16,347 nucleotides of DNA from Gammaproteobacteria bacterium (GTDB lineage: Bacteria; Gemmatimonadota; Gemmatimonadetes; Longimicrobiales; Gaopeijiaceae), in assembly GCA_024638345.1 (NCBI GenBank), contig JAHEKL010000031.1:1-16347 (forward strand), read 5' to 3'. Shown here one piece after another: positions 1-7,694 of the stretch. Both the position numbers and the translations under genes were made by a program. Below the pieces are notes generated by a model. It saw only the letters and a list, made by a program, of their open reading frames with translations, had not been told where the DNA came from and made no database searches. Position 1 is the first letter of the stretch; every line of letters begins with the position of its first letter.

Positions 1-1
1 G

Positions 2-1033
2 GAGGACATCCTCGGGTGGATCGAGGGACTCATGAGCGTCCTCGGGGCGGTAGGCGACGTGGAGGCATCGCCTCCGTTTCCCCGATTGACGCACGCGGAG
101 GCCCTCGATCGCTTCGGCTCCGATCGCCCAGACCTCAGGTGGATCCTCGAGATCTCCGACTGGACCGAGGCCCTGGCTGGAAGCGAGTCGAGGATTCTCG
201 CAGGTGCGGTCGAGGCCGGAGGCCGCATCCGGGGCTTCAGGGTCGAGGGGGGAGCGAAGCTCTCCCGAAAGCAGATAGAGGCTCTGGAGGACGTGGCCAA
301 AGGGGCCGGGGCACCCGGTCTGCTCTGGGGGAAGCGGTCAGAGGAGGGGGGGAGCGGTCCCCTGTCCCGCTGGATGACCGAGGAGAGCTGGACGGGCGTC
401 GGGGCTCATGGTGAGGACCTGTTCCTGATCGCCGCGGGTCCCGACGAGGTCACCGATCCGACGCTCGGGGCCCTCCGAAGTGCCGTGATCCAGGCCATGG
501 AGATCCCGGAGGAGCAGAGGCAGGCGTGGCTGTGGGTTCTGGATTTCCCGCTCTTCGAAGGTGCGGAAGGGGCCCTGGCGCCGGGTCACCACCCGTTCGT
601 GCTTCCTCACCCGGACGACCTGGGCCGACTGGAATCGGATCCGATCTCGGTTCGGGGGCTGGCCTATGATCTGGTTTACAACGGATCCGAGTTGGGCTCG
701 GGCAGCATTCGTATTCACGACTCCGGGCTTCAACGCCGGGTGCTCCGTACACTTGGAATGTCGGATGGAGAGATCGAGCGGAAGTTCGGATTCCTGCTGG
801 AGGCGCTCGATTCGGGGGCGCCACCACACGGAGGGATCGCGCTCGGAGTCGACCGCATCGTGAAGGATTTCCTCGGTGCGGCGAGTCTGAGAGACGTGAT
901 CGCGTTCCCGAAGACCACCGCCGCCCGCGCCTTGTTCGAGGGCGCGCCGACGCCGGTTTCGCCGGCCGACCTGACGGAGCTGGGGCTGTCTCTCGGCCCG
1001 TCGCGCGCAAGGGTCGCCGAAAAGGCCGAATAG
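2..1033 (+). CDS. aspS: Aspartyl-tRNA synthetase, C-terminal part (cut by left edge)
   Basis: This class II synthetase charges tRNA(Asp) with aspartate in the cytoplasm. The reading frame is open from the first bases, so the start, the anticodon-binding domain and motif 2 lie outside the window; 343 codons remain of roughly 590 usual for bacterial AspRS. Visible parts are the end of the first catalytic half (a PFPRLTHAEAL segment followed by GSDRPDLRW), then the bacterial-type GAD insertion domain (about 170-510). The second catalytic half follows, with DFPLFE (about 543-560), GHHPF (about 583-597), an ELGSGSIRIHD segment (about 688-722) and the class II motif 3 GVDRI (about 845-859). The tail runs to a TAG stop. 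The GAD domain marks it as bacterial rather than archaeal type. Whether it also charges tRNA(Asn) cannot be judged without the N-terminal domain. It is followed after 11 bp by the phoH-like gene, suggesting one transcript. Confidence 0.95.
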   Translation, partial: EDILGWIEGLMSVLGAVGDVEASPPFPRLTHAEALDRFGSDRPDLRWILEISDWTEALAGSESRILAGAVEAGGRIRGFRVEGGAKLSRKQIEALEDVAKGAGAPGLLWGKRSEEGGSGPLSRWMTEESWTGVGAHGEDLFLIAAGPDEVTDPTLGALRSAVIQAMEIPEEQRQAWLWVLDFPLFEGAEGALAPGHHPFVLPHPDDLGRLESDPISVRGLAYDLVYNGSELGSGSIRIHDSGLQRRVLRTLGMSDGEIERKFGFLLEALDSGAPPHGGIALGVDRIVKDFLGAASLRDVIAFPKTTAARALFEGAPTPVSPADLTELGLSLGPSRARVAEKAE

Positions 1034-1044
1034 GGGAAAGACGG

Positions 1045-2031
1045 ATGGAGCGTGTCGAAAACGCATTGGTCGAGCATCGCCTCGACGCCGAGGGCGCGGA
1101 TTTTCTCCTGCTGGCGGGAGTGAACGACGCGAACATCCAGGAGCTCGCCCGTCTCTTCGGCATCCGTGTGGTCCTCCGCGGGGATCAGGTGATTCTTTCC
1201 GGGGAGCTCGAGTCTATCGAGCGTGCCGTGCCCGTCATCCAACATCTGATCGAGCTCGCTCGGCTACGTGCTCCGTTCGAGACGCGGGACGTGGCGCGCT
1301 TCGTGGACGAGTTCGAGGGTCGTGGCAGGCCACCGGCGCTGCCGACGGAGGACGGGATCCGAATCGCTCTCCCCGGTCGTCGGAGGGTCATCACCCCGAA
1401 ATCCTCGGGCCAGGCCGCCTACCTGGAAGAGATCCGAGATCGGGACATCGTGATCTCGATCGGACCGGCCGGTACCGGGAAGACCTACCTGGCCGTCGCC
1501 GCCGCGGTGGACGCCCTCTACAGAAAGCGGGTGAAACGCATCATCCTCGCGCGCCCCGCCGTCGAGGCGGGGGAGAATCTGGGCTTCTTGCCTGGCGATC
1601 TGCAGGAAAAGGTCGACCCCTATCTCCGCCCGCTATATGACGCGCTGGGAGACATGATGCCGACCGACCGGGTCCAGCGCGCGATCGAAGATCGTACGAT
1701 CGAGATCGCACCGCTGGCCTACATGCGCGGGCGAACGCTCTCCGACGCCTTCGTGATTCTCGACGAGGCCCAGAACGCCACCACGGCTCAGATGAAGATG
1801 TTTCTGACCCGCCTGGGTCTGAACTCGAAGGTGGTGATCACGGGGGACAAGACGCAGATTGACCTGACGAACAAGGATGACTCGGGGTTGCTCCAGGTCG
1901 AACGGATCCTGCAGAACATCGACGGGATCTCTCTCGTGTATCTGGATGCCCAGGACGTGATCCGCCATCGTCTGGTGAAGGACATCATCCGGGCGTATGC
2001 CGAGGCCGACGAAGGGGAGGCCACACAGTGA
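1045..2031 (+). CDS. ybeZ: PhoH-like P-loop ATPase (YbeZ type)
   Basis: This is a 328-residue PhoH family protein, a cytoplasmic ATPase of the SF1-helicase-like fold that is functionally tied to YbeY in rRNA maturation and ribosome quality control. Residues about 25-70 form the N-terminal KH-like segment. A Walker A motif GPAGTGKT sits at residues 140-147, Walker B VILDEAQN at 237-244, and the family motif TGDKTQIDL at 266-274. The length fits the YbeZ type rather than the longer PIN-PhoH fusions. The ATG at 1045 is preceded by a purine-rich GGGGAAAG stretch a few bases upstream. Its stop overlaps the GTG start of the next gene, so the two are probably translationally coupled. The exact biochemical activity of the family is still debated (nucleotide hydrolysis is sure, RNA unwinding less so). 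Confidence 0.93.
   Translation: MERVENALVEHRLDAEGADFLLLAGVNDANIQELARLFGIRVVLRGDQVILSGELESIERAVPVIQHLIELARLRAPFETRDVARFVDEFEGRGRPPALPTEDGIRIALPGRRRVITPKSSGQAAYLEEIRDRDIVISIGPAGTGKTYLAVAAAVDALYRKRVKRIILARPAVEAGENLGFLPGDLQEKVDPYLRPLYDALGDMMPTDRVQRAIEDRTIEIAPLAYMRGRTLSDAFVILDEAQNATTAQMKMFLTRLGLNSKVVITGDKTQIDLTNKDDSGLLQVERILQNIDGISLVYLDAQDVIRHRLVKDIIRAYAEADEGEATQ
2014..2020 (+). promoter_or_regulatory. Ribosome binding site for the GTG-started HD phosphodiesterase gene
   Basis: A GGGGAGG sequence lies 7 bases before the GTG at 2028, inside the end of the phoH-like gene. It supports the GTG as the true start and hence the GTGA overlap of start and stop codons. Confidence 0.65.
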
Positions 2032-4394
2032 CCAGAGGCTCGCGGGCCGGACGGGGGGGGGACGCGGAAACCGCTCTCTCGCGTCTGTCCCGGCCACCCG
2101 GAGCCCGGTTGCCGGACCGGGCGTTCCATCATGGGAGTCGAGCCCTGCTGTTCCTTCTCCTCGCGCTCTCCGTGACGTTCTTCTTCCCGCTTTCGACGGG
2201 CCTACAGGTGTCGACGTACGAGGTCGGGATGGTCGCCGATGAGGACGTGATCGCCTCGATCTCGTTCGGCGTGCCCAAGACTCCCGAGGAGCTACAGCTC
2301 GAGCGCTCGTCCGCGGCGTCCGCGGTGCCTCTGACGTTCGAGTTGCAGCCGGAAGCGGCGGACTCGATGGAAACGGACCTGGGCCGATTCTTCGAGCAGC
2401 TGGCCGCGGCCGCGCAAGCCGCTACTCCGAGCGAGGAGGCGGATGCCCTGCTGTCGTCGTTCGGACTGACGCTGTCGGGAGCGCAGCGGGAACTCCTACT
2501 CGAGCCGGACACGCTTGCCCTGATCCGGGATACGGCGCTGAGAGCGGTTCGCGAGTTGATGCCCGAGGGGGTCCTCAGCGAATCCGGACGTCTGAGTCCG
2601 TCTTCCACGGGGCGGATCCTCGTGAAGACCATCGAGGGCGGCGAGCGATACATGGCGCAGGACTCTGTCCTCAGCTCGAGCCAATTCTACGAGAGGGCGA
2701 CGCAGTTCCTCCCGCTGGATACGGGATCGGAGGTCAACGAGCTGCTCCGTCTGTCACTGATCCGCTTCATGGATCCAACCCTCCGCTACGATGCAGTCTC
2801 CACGGAGCAGGATCGGAACGCCGCCCGGCGGGCGGTCGCCGTGCTGAAGGCGAACGTGCTCCAGGGAGAAGCGATCGTTCGGGCGAACCAGCAGCTCGGC
2901 GAAAGCGAGATCGAGCGGCTGAGGGCGTACGAGGAGGCACTGCGCGCTCAGGGCGAGCTGGAGGATCCGGGACTGAGGGTCTCGGGTTTGGTGGGTTCGG
3001 TGTTTCTCAACCTGCTCGTGCTGAGCGTTCTCGGATTCCTTCTCTTCTTCTTTAGACCGGACGTATACGGGAACTTCCGATGGATGCTCCTCCTCGGCAT
3101 CCTCATCATGTCGTTCTCGGGCACGAGCGGAATCATCGCACGAAACGGGCTTCCAGCGGAGCTCCTGCCGATCGCTTTCGTTTCGCTGGCTGCCGCAGTG
3201 CTCTGGGATGGACGCCTGGCCCTGGTGCTGGCGGCGATCCTGACCGTGATCGTGGGCATCCAGGGGCCTTTCCAGAACGTGACCGCCTGGCTACCGGTCT
3301 TCGTGGCAGGCTCGGCCGCCGCCCTCTCTGTGAGGGCCGTTCGACGGCGCGCCCAAACGTGGATCTTCATCGCGATCATCGTCGGTTCGTACGCGGCGGT
3401 TCTGCTGGCACTCGGCTTGGTGACCGGCCGTGACCCCCAGTTGGTGGCGACGTCTCTCGCCTGGGCGGGTGGGAACTCGGTCGTGAGTGCGATCCTGGCG
3501 ATGGGGTTCCTTCCCGTCTTCGAGTGGTTCACCGGAATCACGACCGATCAAACCCTCCTGGAGTGGGCCGACCCGAACCGACCGCTGTTGAAGCGGCTGT
3601 CCATGGAAGCCCCTGGGACCTACGCACACTCCATCAACGTCGCCAACCTCGCAGAGGCCGCGGCCAACGCGATCGGCGCGAACGGCCTGCTGTGCCGAGT
3701 CGGAGTGTACTATCACGACGTGGGGAAGATCCTGAAGCCACAGTACTTCATCGAGAACCAGCCGGCTGGCAGGAACCCGCACGACAAGCTCAAGCCGGTG
3801 ACCTCTGCGGCGATCGTGAGAGAGCACGTGACGGAAGGGATCCGGCTCGCGGAGGAAGCCAAGCTTCCTCAGGTCCTCGTCGATTTCATTCCGGAGCACC
3901 ATGGAACGCAGGAGATCTCGTTCTTCTACGAGAAGGCGCGACAGGACGTAGAGGACGCAGAAGACGAGCTCGATCCCGAGGCGTTCCGCTATCCGGGTCC
4001 GAGACCCCGAAGCAAGGAGACCGCCGTCGTGATGCTCGCCGATTCGGTAGAGTCGGCGACCCGGACGCTGAAGGATCCGACTCCAGACCGCGTCATGGAG
4101 CTGATCGATTCGATCGTCGATTCGAAGATCCAGCGCGGCCAGCTCGAGGAGGCCCCGGTGACGCTGCAGGAGATCGGTGTCATGAAGCGGCAATTCCACA
4201 AGGTGCTGGGTGGAGTCTATCATTCCCGGATCGACTATCCCCAGACCCGGCACCTGACGGAGTCGCCAGCCTCGAAGTCTGAAGACGACGAGGCGAAGAC
4301 CCGGGCCGCGTCCGCCTCCGATCGAGCCCCGTCGAAGCAGACCGGGTCTCCCCCCCAGGCGAGAGAGCCGGCTTCCATCGACGAAGAGGCCTGA
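2028..4394 (+). CDS. pgpH: Membrane 7TMR-HD phosphodiesterase, PgpH-like (cyclic-di-AMP hydrolase)
   Basis: This 788-residue membrane protein has the PgpH/YqfF architecture. A short cytoplasmic N-terminus is followed by one membrane segment (about 39-57), a large external 7TMR-HDED domain (about 60-315), about seven hydrophobic segments (about 320-500) and a cytoplasmic HD domain (about 525-740). The metal-binding set is complete: H534 in TYAHS, H563-D564 in YYHDVGK, H600 in REHVTEG, H624-H625 in PEHHGT and D672 in MLADSVES. Characterised members hydrolyse cyclic di-AMP to pApA, with the external domain sensing an unknown signal. The last 45 or so residues are polar, Ser/Ala/Glu rich and probably disordered. 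The position between phoH and ybeY matches the yqfF locus of Firmicutes. The start is a GTG overlapping the upstream stop. Substrate is inferred from the family; other cyclic dinucleotides are not excluded. Confidence 0.92.
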   Translation: MTRGSRAGRGGDAETALSRLSRPPGARLPDRAFHHGSRALLFLLLALSVTFFFPLSTGLQVSTYEVGMVADEDVIASISFGVPKTPEELQLERSSAASAVPLTFELQPEAADSMETDLGRFFEQLAAAAQAATPSEEADALLSSFGLTLSGAQRELLLEPDTLALIRDTALRAVRELMPEGVLSESGRLSPSSTGRILVKTIEGGERYMAQDSVLSSSQFYERATQFLPLDTGSEVNELLRLSLIRFMDPTLRYDAVSTEQDRNAARRAVAVLKANVLQGEAIVRANQQLGESEIERLRAYEEALRAQGELEDPGLRVSGLVGSVFLNLLVLSVLGFLLFFFRPDVYGNFRWMLLLGILIMSFSGTSGIIARNGLPAELLPIAFVSLAAAVLWDGRLALVLAAILTVIVGIQGPFQNVTAWLPVFVAGSAAALSVRAVRRRAQTWIFIAIIVGSYAAVLLALGLVTGRDPQLVATSLAWAGGNSVVSAILAMGFLPVFEWFTGITTDQTLLEWADPNRPLLKRLSMEAPGTYAHSINVANLAEAAANAIGANGLLCRVGVYYHDVGKILKPQYFIENQPAGRNPHDKLKPVTSAAIVREHVTEGIRLAEEAKLPQVLVDFIPEHHGTQEISFFYEKARQDVEDAEDELDPEAFRYPGPRPRSKETAVVMLADSVESATRTLKDPTPDRVMELIDSIVDSKIQRGQLEEAPVTLQEIGVMKRQFHKVLGGVYHSRIDYPQTRHLTESPASKSEDDEAKTRAASASDRAPSKQTGSPPQAREPASIDEEA

Positions 4395-4397
4395 CTC

Positions 4398-4405
4398 GGG
4401 AAGGG
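4398..4405 (+). promoter_or_regulatory. Purine-rich sequence directly abutting the ybeY start
   Basis: GGGAAGGG runs straight into the ATG at 4406 with no spacer, unlike the usual 5-9 base spacing. A second weak purine run (GAAGAGG, 4383-4389) is about 16 bases away. Initiation may rely on coupling to the preceding gene, whose stop is 11 bases upstream. Confidence 0.4.
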
Positions 4406-4840
4406 ATGCCTCCCACCGTCTACCTGAGTGTGCCGTCGGGGCGAAAGATACCCGAGGCGCTGATTCGACGGGCGGTGAGCCTTGCGCTCCAGCGAGAAGA
4501 AATCGAGGAGGGTGAGCTGTCGATCGCATTCCTCGAGGATGAGCCCATCCGTGTCCTGAACGAGCGTTGGCGCGGTCACGACTGGATTCCGGACGTGCTC
4601 TCCTTCGCGCTCCACGACCCGGGCGAGCCCCCGATCGGTGACATCTACATCGGGTTCGAGCAGGCCGCCCGGCAGGCCGAGGAGCAGGGCGTGACGGAGC
4701 GCGAAGAGCTGGTAAGGCTGGCAGTACACGGCGTGCTACATGTGCTGGGATACGCCCATCCGGAGACCGAGTCTGGCCGGGCGAAGAGCGAGCTGTTCCG
4801 AAAGCAGGAGGCCGTGGTGCGGGAGGTCGTGGGCGAATGA
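4406..4840 (+). CDS. ybeY: Endoribonuclease YbeY (rRNA maturation factor)
   Basis: YbeY is a small zinc-dependent endoribonuclease needed for 16S rRNA 3' maturation and ribosome quality control. At 144 residues it is close to the family's usual 150-160. The zinc site is visible as HGVLHVLGYAH, with histidines 108, 112 and 118. The upstream family motif appears as LNERWRGHDWIPDVLSF (about 51-67). Two positions differ from the common pattern: the residue before the third histidine is Ala117 where GYDH is usual, and Pro62 stands where TDVLSF is usual. The three metal ligands are intact, so activity is likely. The ATG is chosen because it starts the first beta strand; a GTG at codon 9 would cut into it. 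The stop overlaps the next start in an ATGA. Neighbouring the PhoH-like ATPase, its usual functional partner, supports the call. Confidence 0.93.
   Translation: MPPTVYLSVPSGRKIPEALIRRAVSLALQREEIEEGELSIAFLEDEPIRVLNERWRGHDWIPDVLSFALHDPGEPPIGDIYIGFEQAARQAEEQGVTEREELVRLAVHGVLHVLGYAHPETESGRAKSELFRKQEAVVREVVGE
4821..4826 (+). promoter_or_regulatory. Ribosome binding site for the UbiB-like gene
   Basis: GGGAGG lies 10 bases before the ATG at 4837, inside the 3' end of ybeY. It supports the start that overlaps the ybeY stop as ATGA. Confidence 0.55.
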
Positions 4841-6486
4841 GGAGAACGCTGCGAGGAGCTCGCATCTTCGCCAAGCTCACGCCATTCGTGATCTCGTTTC
4901 TGAGGGATCGGCGACGATTCATCCTGCTCGGGCGACCCGCGACGCGAAGACCGGGACACCACGAACAACGAGCCGAGCGCCTCTCCGCGTCCGTCGCCGC
5001 TCTCGGGCCGACGTTCATCAAGCTGGCGCAAGTCTTCAGTGCCCGTGCCGATCTGCTTCCGCCGCCGTATCTGGCAGCGATCGGGACACTCCAGGATCAG
5101 GTCCCGCCCATCCAAGGTGACGGCGCCCGGCGGGTCATCGAGCAAGAGATCGGACGGCCGATCGGGGAGATCTTCGAGGCCTTCGAAGAGAAGCCGATCG
5201 CTGCCGCCTCGCTGGGTCAGGTACACCGTGCGCGTTATGGAGACCGAGACGTGGCGGTGAAGGTGCTCCGGCCCGACGTGGAAGAGACCGTCGCCCTGGA
5301 CCTGGAGCTGTCGTTTCGCATCCTGTTCTGGCTCAACATCCTCTTTCCGAACCACCATATCCGCGGAATCACCAATGTGGTGCGAGAGTTCTCGGTTCGA
5401 GTGCAGGAGGAGATGGACTTCATCCAGGAAGCCGAGAACATGAGGCGATTTCATCGCCTGTTCGACGATGTCGAAGGCGTGCGTGCCCCCGAGCTTGTCG
5501 GAAACCTGACGCGCAGACGTGTGCTCGTAATGGAGCACTTGAGCGGCACGAAAGTGGATCGCCTGGACGAGCGATTCGCTGCCGGGGAGCTGGAGTTCGA
5601 GTCGGTGATGCGACGGCTGACCGGCCTCTATCTCAGAATGATGATGCTGGACGGGTTTCTGCACGCGGATCCACACCCTGGAAACATCATGGTCGCGGAC
5701 GACGGCACGATCGTCGTTCTCGACTGGGGCATGGTGCTGGAGGTCCCACGATGGACGCGGGATGCCATCCTCTCGATCGCACTGTGCGTGGAAAAGGAGG
5801 ACTTGGACGGGATCATCAGCGGGATGTATCGGCTGGGAATGATCTCCCCGGAGGTGTCCCGCGGAGAGATTCGCGAAGCCGCGATCGAGATCCTGCGTGT
5901 CATGGACAAGGCACGTACGTCCTCCAAGGAGCGAGTCCAGGAGATCGTTCAGGAGATCTGGGACACCTTCTACACCTGGCCACTGCTTCTGCCGCAGGAG
6001 CTCGTGTACTTCTTCCGGGCCGCGGTTCTCCTGGAGGGCATCGGATTCCGGTACGATCCGGAGTTCAACGGTCTCCACTTGATTCGGCGCGTGATCCGCG
6101 AGTACAGGGACGACCTCCTGAGGGAAACCTCGAGGGAGCCCATGGCCGTCGCTCGCGACGTGATGGGTGAGGTGACCCAGGTACTCCGATCCTTACGCGA
6201 CATCCTGCGGCGTGCGGAACGCGAAGAGCTCAGGGTACGGGTGCACCCGAGGGACCATCAGATGCAGGAGCGCTTCCTGCATCTCCAAGCCCGGCGATTC
6301 CTGCTGTCCATCTTCGCGACTGCGACCGCAGTGATCTCGGCCGTGATCTACGTCGCCATCGGCAATCTCTGGCTCCTGACCCTCGGCTTGGCGGTCGCCC
6401 TCTTCATGTTCGTCCTGATCCTCTTCATCCCCACGCACCTCCTGGAGAACCCGCTCAGGCACGCGCGCGGGATCCGCCCGCGTTGA
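4837..6486 (+). CDS. ubiB: UbiB/ABC1 (AarF) family atypical kinase-like protein
   Basis: This 549-residue member of the ABC1/UbiB family has a protein-kinase-like fold; relatives support ubiquinone or other isoprenoid quinone biosynthesis by ATPase activity at the membrane. The alanine-rich loop that replaces the kinase glycine loop is at 122-125 (IAAASLGQVH), the ATP lysine is K142 in VKV, and the E192-M-D194 motif is present. The catalytic loop HADPHPGN is at 276-283 with D278 or its neighbour as the aspartate, and DWG is at about 296-298. Two C-terminal membrane segments (about 488-509 and 510-531) are typical of the family. Odd: the hallmark N-terminal KxGQ motif reads KLAQ (residues 62-65, bases 5020-5031). 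The gene overlaps ybeY by ATGA. It may act on menaquinone or another lipid rather than ubiquinone, so the symbol is by family only. Confidence 0.88.
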   Translation: MRRTLRGARIFAKLTPFVISFLRDRRRFILLGRPATRRPGHHEQRAERLSASVAALGPTFIKLAQVFSARADLLPPPYLAAIGTLQDQVPPIQGDGARRVIEQEIGRPIGEIFEAFEEKPIAAASLGQVHRARYGDRDVAVKVLRPDVEETVALDLELSFRILFWLNILFPNHHIRGITNVVREFSVRVQEEMDFIQEAENMRRFHRLFDDVEGVRAPELVGNLTRRRVLVMEHLSGTKVDRLDERFAAGELEFESVMRRLTGLYLRMMMLDGFLHADPHPGNIMVADDGTIVVLDWGMVLEVPRWTRDAILSIALCVEKEDLDGIISGMYRLGMISPEVSRGEIREAAIEILRVMDKARTSSKERVQEIVQEIWDTFYTWPLLLPQELVYFFRAAVLLEGIGFRYDPEFNGLHLIRRVIREYRDDLLRETSREPMAVARDVMGEVTQVLRSLRDILRRAEREELRVRVHPRDHQMQERFLHLQARRFLLSIFATATAVISAVIYVAIGNLWLLTLGLAVALFMFVLILFIPTHLLENPLRHARGIRPR

Positions 6487-6517
6487 TGATGCGCCCGATC
6501 GAGCTCTGGCTTCGCGG

Positions 6518-7531
6518 ATGAAGGAGCCCGCGGATCTAGGCCGGCTCGTCGTCGCACTCCGGGAGGGTGATCGTACCGCGCTGGCCCGCGCGATCTCGCT
6601 GGTGGAGAACGAGAGCGCGGGCTACCGGGCCGTGCTCGAGTCACTCGTCCGGGAGCCTCCAACCGCGGCCCGGGTCGGGATCACCGGTCCGCCTGGCGCC
6701 GGTAAGTCGACGGTGGTGGCCCGGCTCGCACGTCGACTGGGTGAGCAAGGACACGCCGTAGGGGTCCTCGCCGTGGATCCGACCTCTCCGTATACCGGTG
6801 GAGCTCTTCTGGGCGACCGAATCCGGGTCGCGGAGCTCTCGCCGAACTCCCAGGTCTTCATGCGGTCCATGGCGACACGGGGCGGATCGTACACCCTCGG
6901 CGCAGCGTCGAAAGACGTCCTCGACCTCATGGATGGCTTCGGATTCGACTGGCTGCTCGCTGAAACGGTCGGGGCGGGACAGTCCGACACAGATATTGCG
7001 GACCTCGTGGACACGGTCGTGCTCTTGATGGTGCCCGAGTCCGGTGATGCGGTCCAGACGCTGAAAGCCGGGCTACTGGAAGCTGCGGACGTCCTGGTCG
7101 TGAACAAGACCGATCGAGCCGGAGCAGATCTGATTGCCAGCGATCTCAGGGAGATGCTCGAGCTCCGGACGCCCGGCGTCGCCCGCGAGCAGGGGGAGCC
7201 CGTGGGAGCCGGTTGGGAGCCACCGGTGGTCCAGACCAACGCCCGAGCGGATGAAGGGATAGACGGTCTCCTCGAGGCGATCCGCCGGCATCGGACGCAT
7301 CTCGAAGATTCGGGAGAATTGGCGCGCCGACGTGGCCGTCGGGTCGTCGGGCACGTGAGAGACCTGCTCGCCCGAGAGCTCGGCCGGCGAGCGGAAGCCC
7401 TGACTTCGGCTTCGGAGTGGCGAGAAGAGACGATGGAGCGCATCGCGTCCGGAGCCGCGACACCATGGTCGGTCGTGGAGGAACTGCTGGGTCGGCTCGG
7501 TCTCCAAGCGGGGTGGGACGAGATCTCCTGA
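6518..7531 (+). CDS. meaB: MeaB/ArgK-type G3E GTPase (acyl-CoA mutase chaperone)
   Basis: This is a 337-residue cytoplasmic GTPase of the MeaB/ArgK family, which protects and reloads adenosylcobalamin-dependent methylmalonyl-CoA mutase and relatives. The P-loop GPPGAGKST is at 57-65, DPTSP at 87-91 followed by GGALLGDRIR, and FMRSMATRG at about 114-122. The switch ETVGAGQSD is at 149-157 and the guanine-recognition NKTD at 196-199. The C-terminal helical dimerisation arm follows. ETVGAGQSD differs slightly from the frequent ETVGVGQSE. The ATG at 6518 is the only good in-frame start after the ubiB stop; no clear Shine-Dalgarno sequence precedes it. It is 31 bp after the UbiB-like gene. No mutase subunit is in the window, so the partner must be encoded elsewhere. 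Old annotations as an arginine/ornithine transport kinase are misleading. Confidence 0.93.
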   Translation: MKEPADLGRLVVALREGDRTALARAISLVENESAGYRAVLESLVREPPTAARVGITGPPGAGKSTVVARLARRLGEQGHAVGVLAVDPTSPYTGGALLGDRIRVAELSPNSQVFMRSMATRGGSYTLGAASKDVLDLMDGFGFDWLLAETVGAGQSDTDIADLVDTVVLLMVPESGDAVQTLKAGLLEAADVLVVNKTDRAGADLIASDLREMLELRTPGVAREQGEPVGAGWEPPVVQTNARADEGIDGLLEAIRRHRTHLEDSGELARRRGRRVVGHVRDLLARELGRRAEALTSASEWREETMERIASGAATPWSVVEELLGRLGLQAGWDEIS

Positions 7532-7643
7532 CGACCGCCGGCGACGGTGCTCGTTCGCCCCTATCCGATTCACAAGGCTTTCCGAGCCCATCGAGGTCTG
7601 AGCGCGTGACTTGCCTCCGTCCTCGGGTTACGGTGAGATAGGT

Positions 7644-7679
7644 GGCGAGGGGCGGTTTCGCCCAGAGCCCGGCCTCGCC
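7644..7679 (+). repeat. GC-rich inverted repeat in the leader of the stress-protein gene
   Basis: GGCGAGG at 7644-7650 pairs perfectly with CCTCGCC at 7673-7679. Inside it GGCG at 7651-7654 pairs with CGCC at 7659-7662 around a GTTT loop, giving a hairpin with a 10-base one-sided bulge. It ends 27 bases before the chosen GTG start. There is no T-tract, so it is not a classical terminator. It could be an mRNA leader hairpin or chance in GC-rich DNA. Confidence 0.35.
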
Positions 7680-7694
7680 CCGGAAGGCTCTCTC

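Noticed and set aside
3291..5021. Long antisense open frame of 576 codons on the - strand
   Set aside because: It lies opposite pgpH, ybeY and the start of the UbiB-like gene, all with clear family motifs. Its translation is Arg/Pro/Gly-rich with no recognisable domain, as expected for a shadow frame in GC-rich DNA.
4645..6078. Antisense open frame of 477 codons on the - strand
   Set aside because: It is the complement of the UbiB-like gene and the end of ybeY, whose kinase-fold motifs are in the + frame. The His/Asp/Leu-rich translation resembles no family.
7534..7548. Possible terminator stem ACCG/CGGT just after the MeaB stop
   Set aside because: Only four base pairs with a GC-rich loop and no following T-run; not credible as an intrinsic terminator.
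7611..7640. Possible sigma-70 promoter (TTGCCT with a weak -10)
   Set aside because: The -35 is a fair match but no -10 at 16-18 bases resembles TATAAT well enough to call a promoter.
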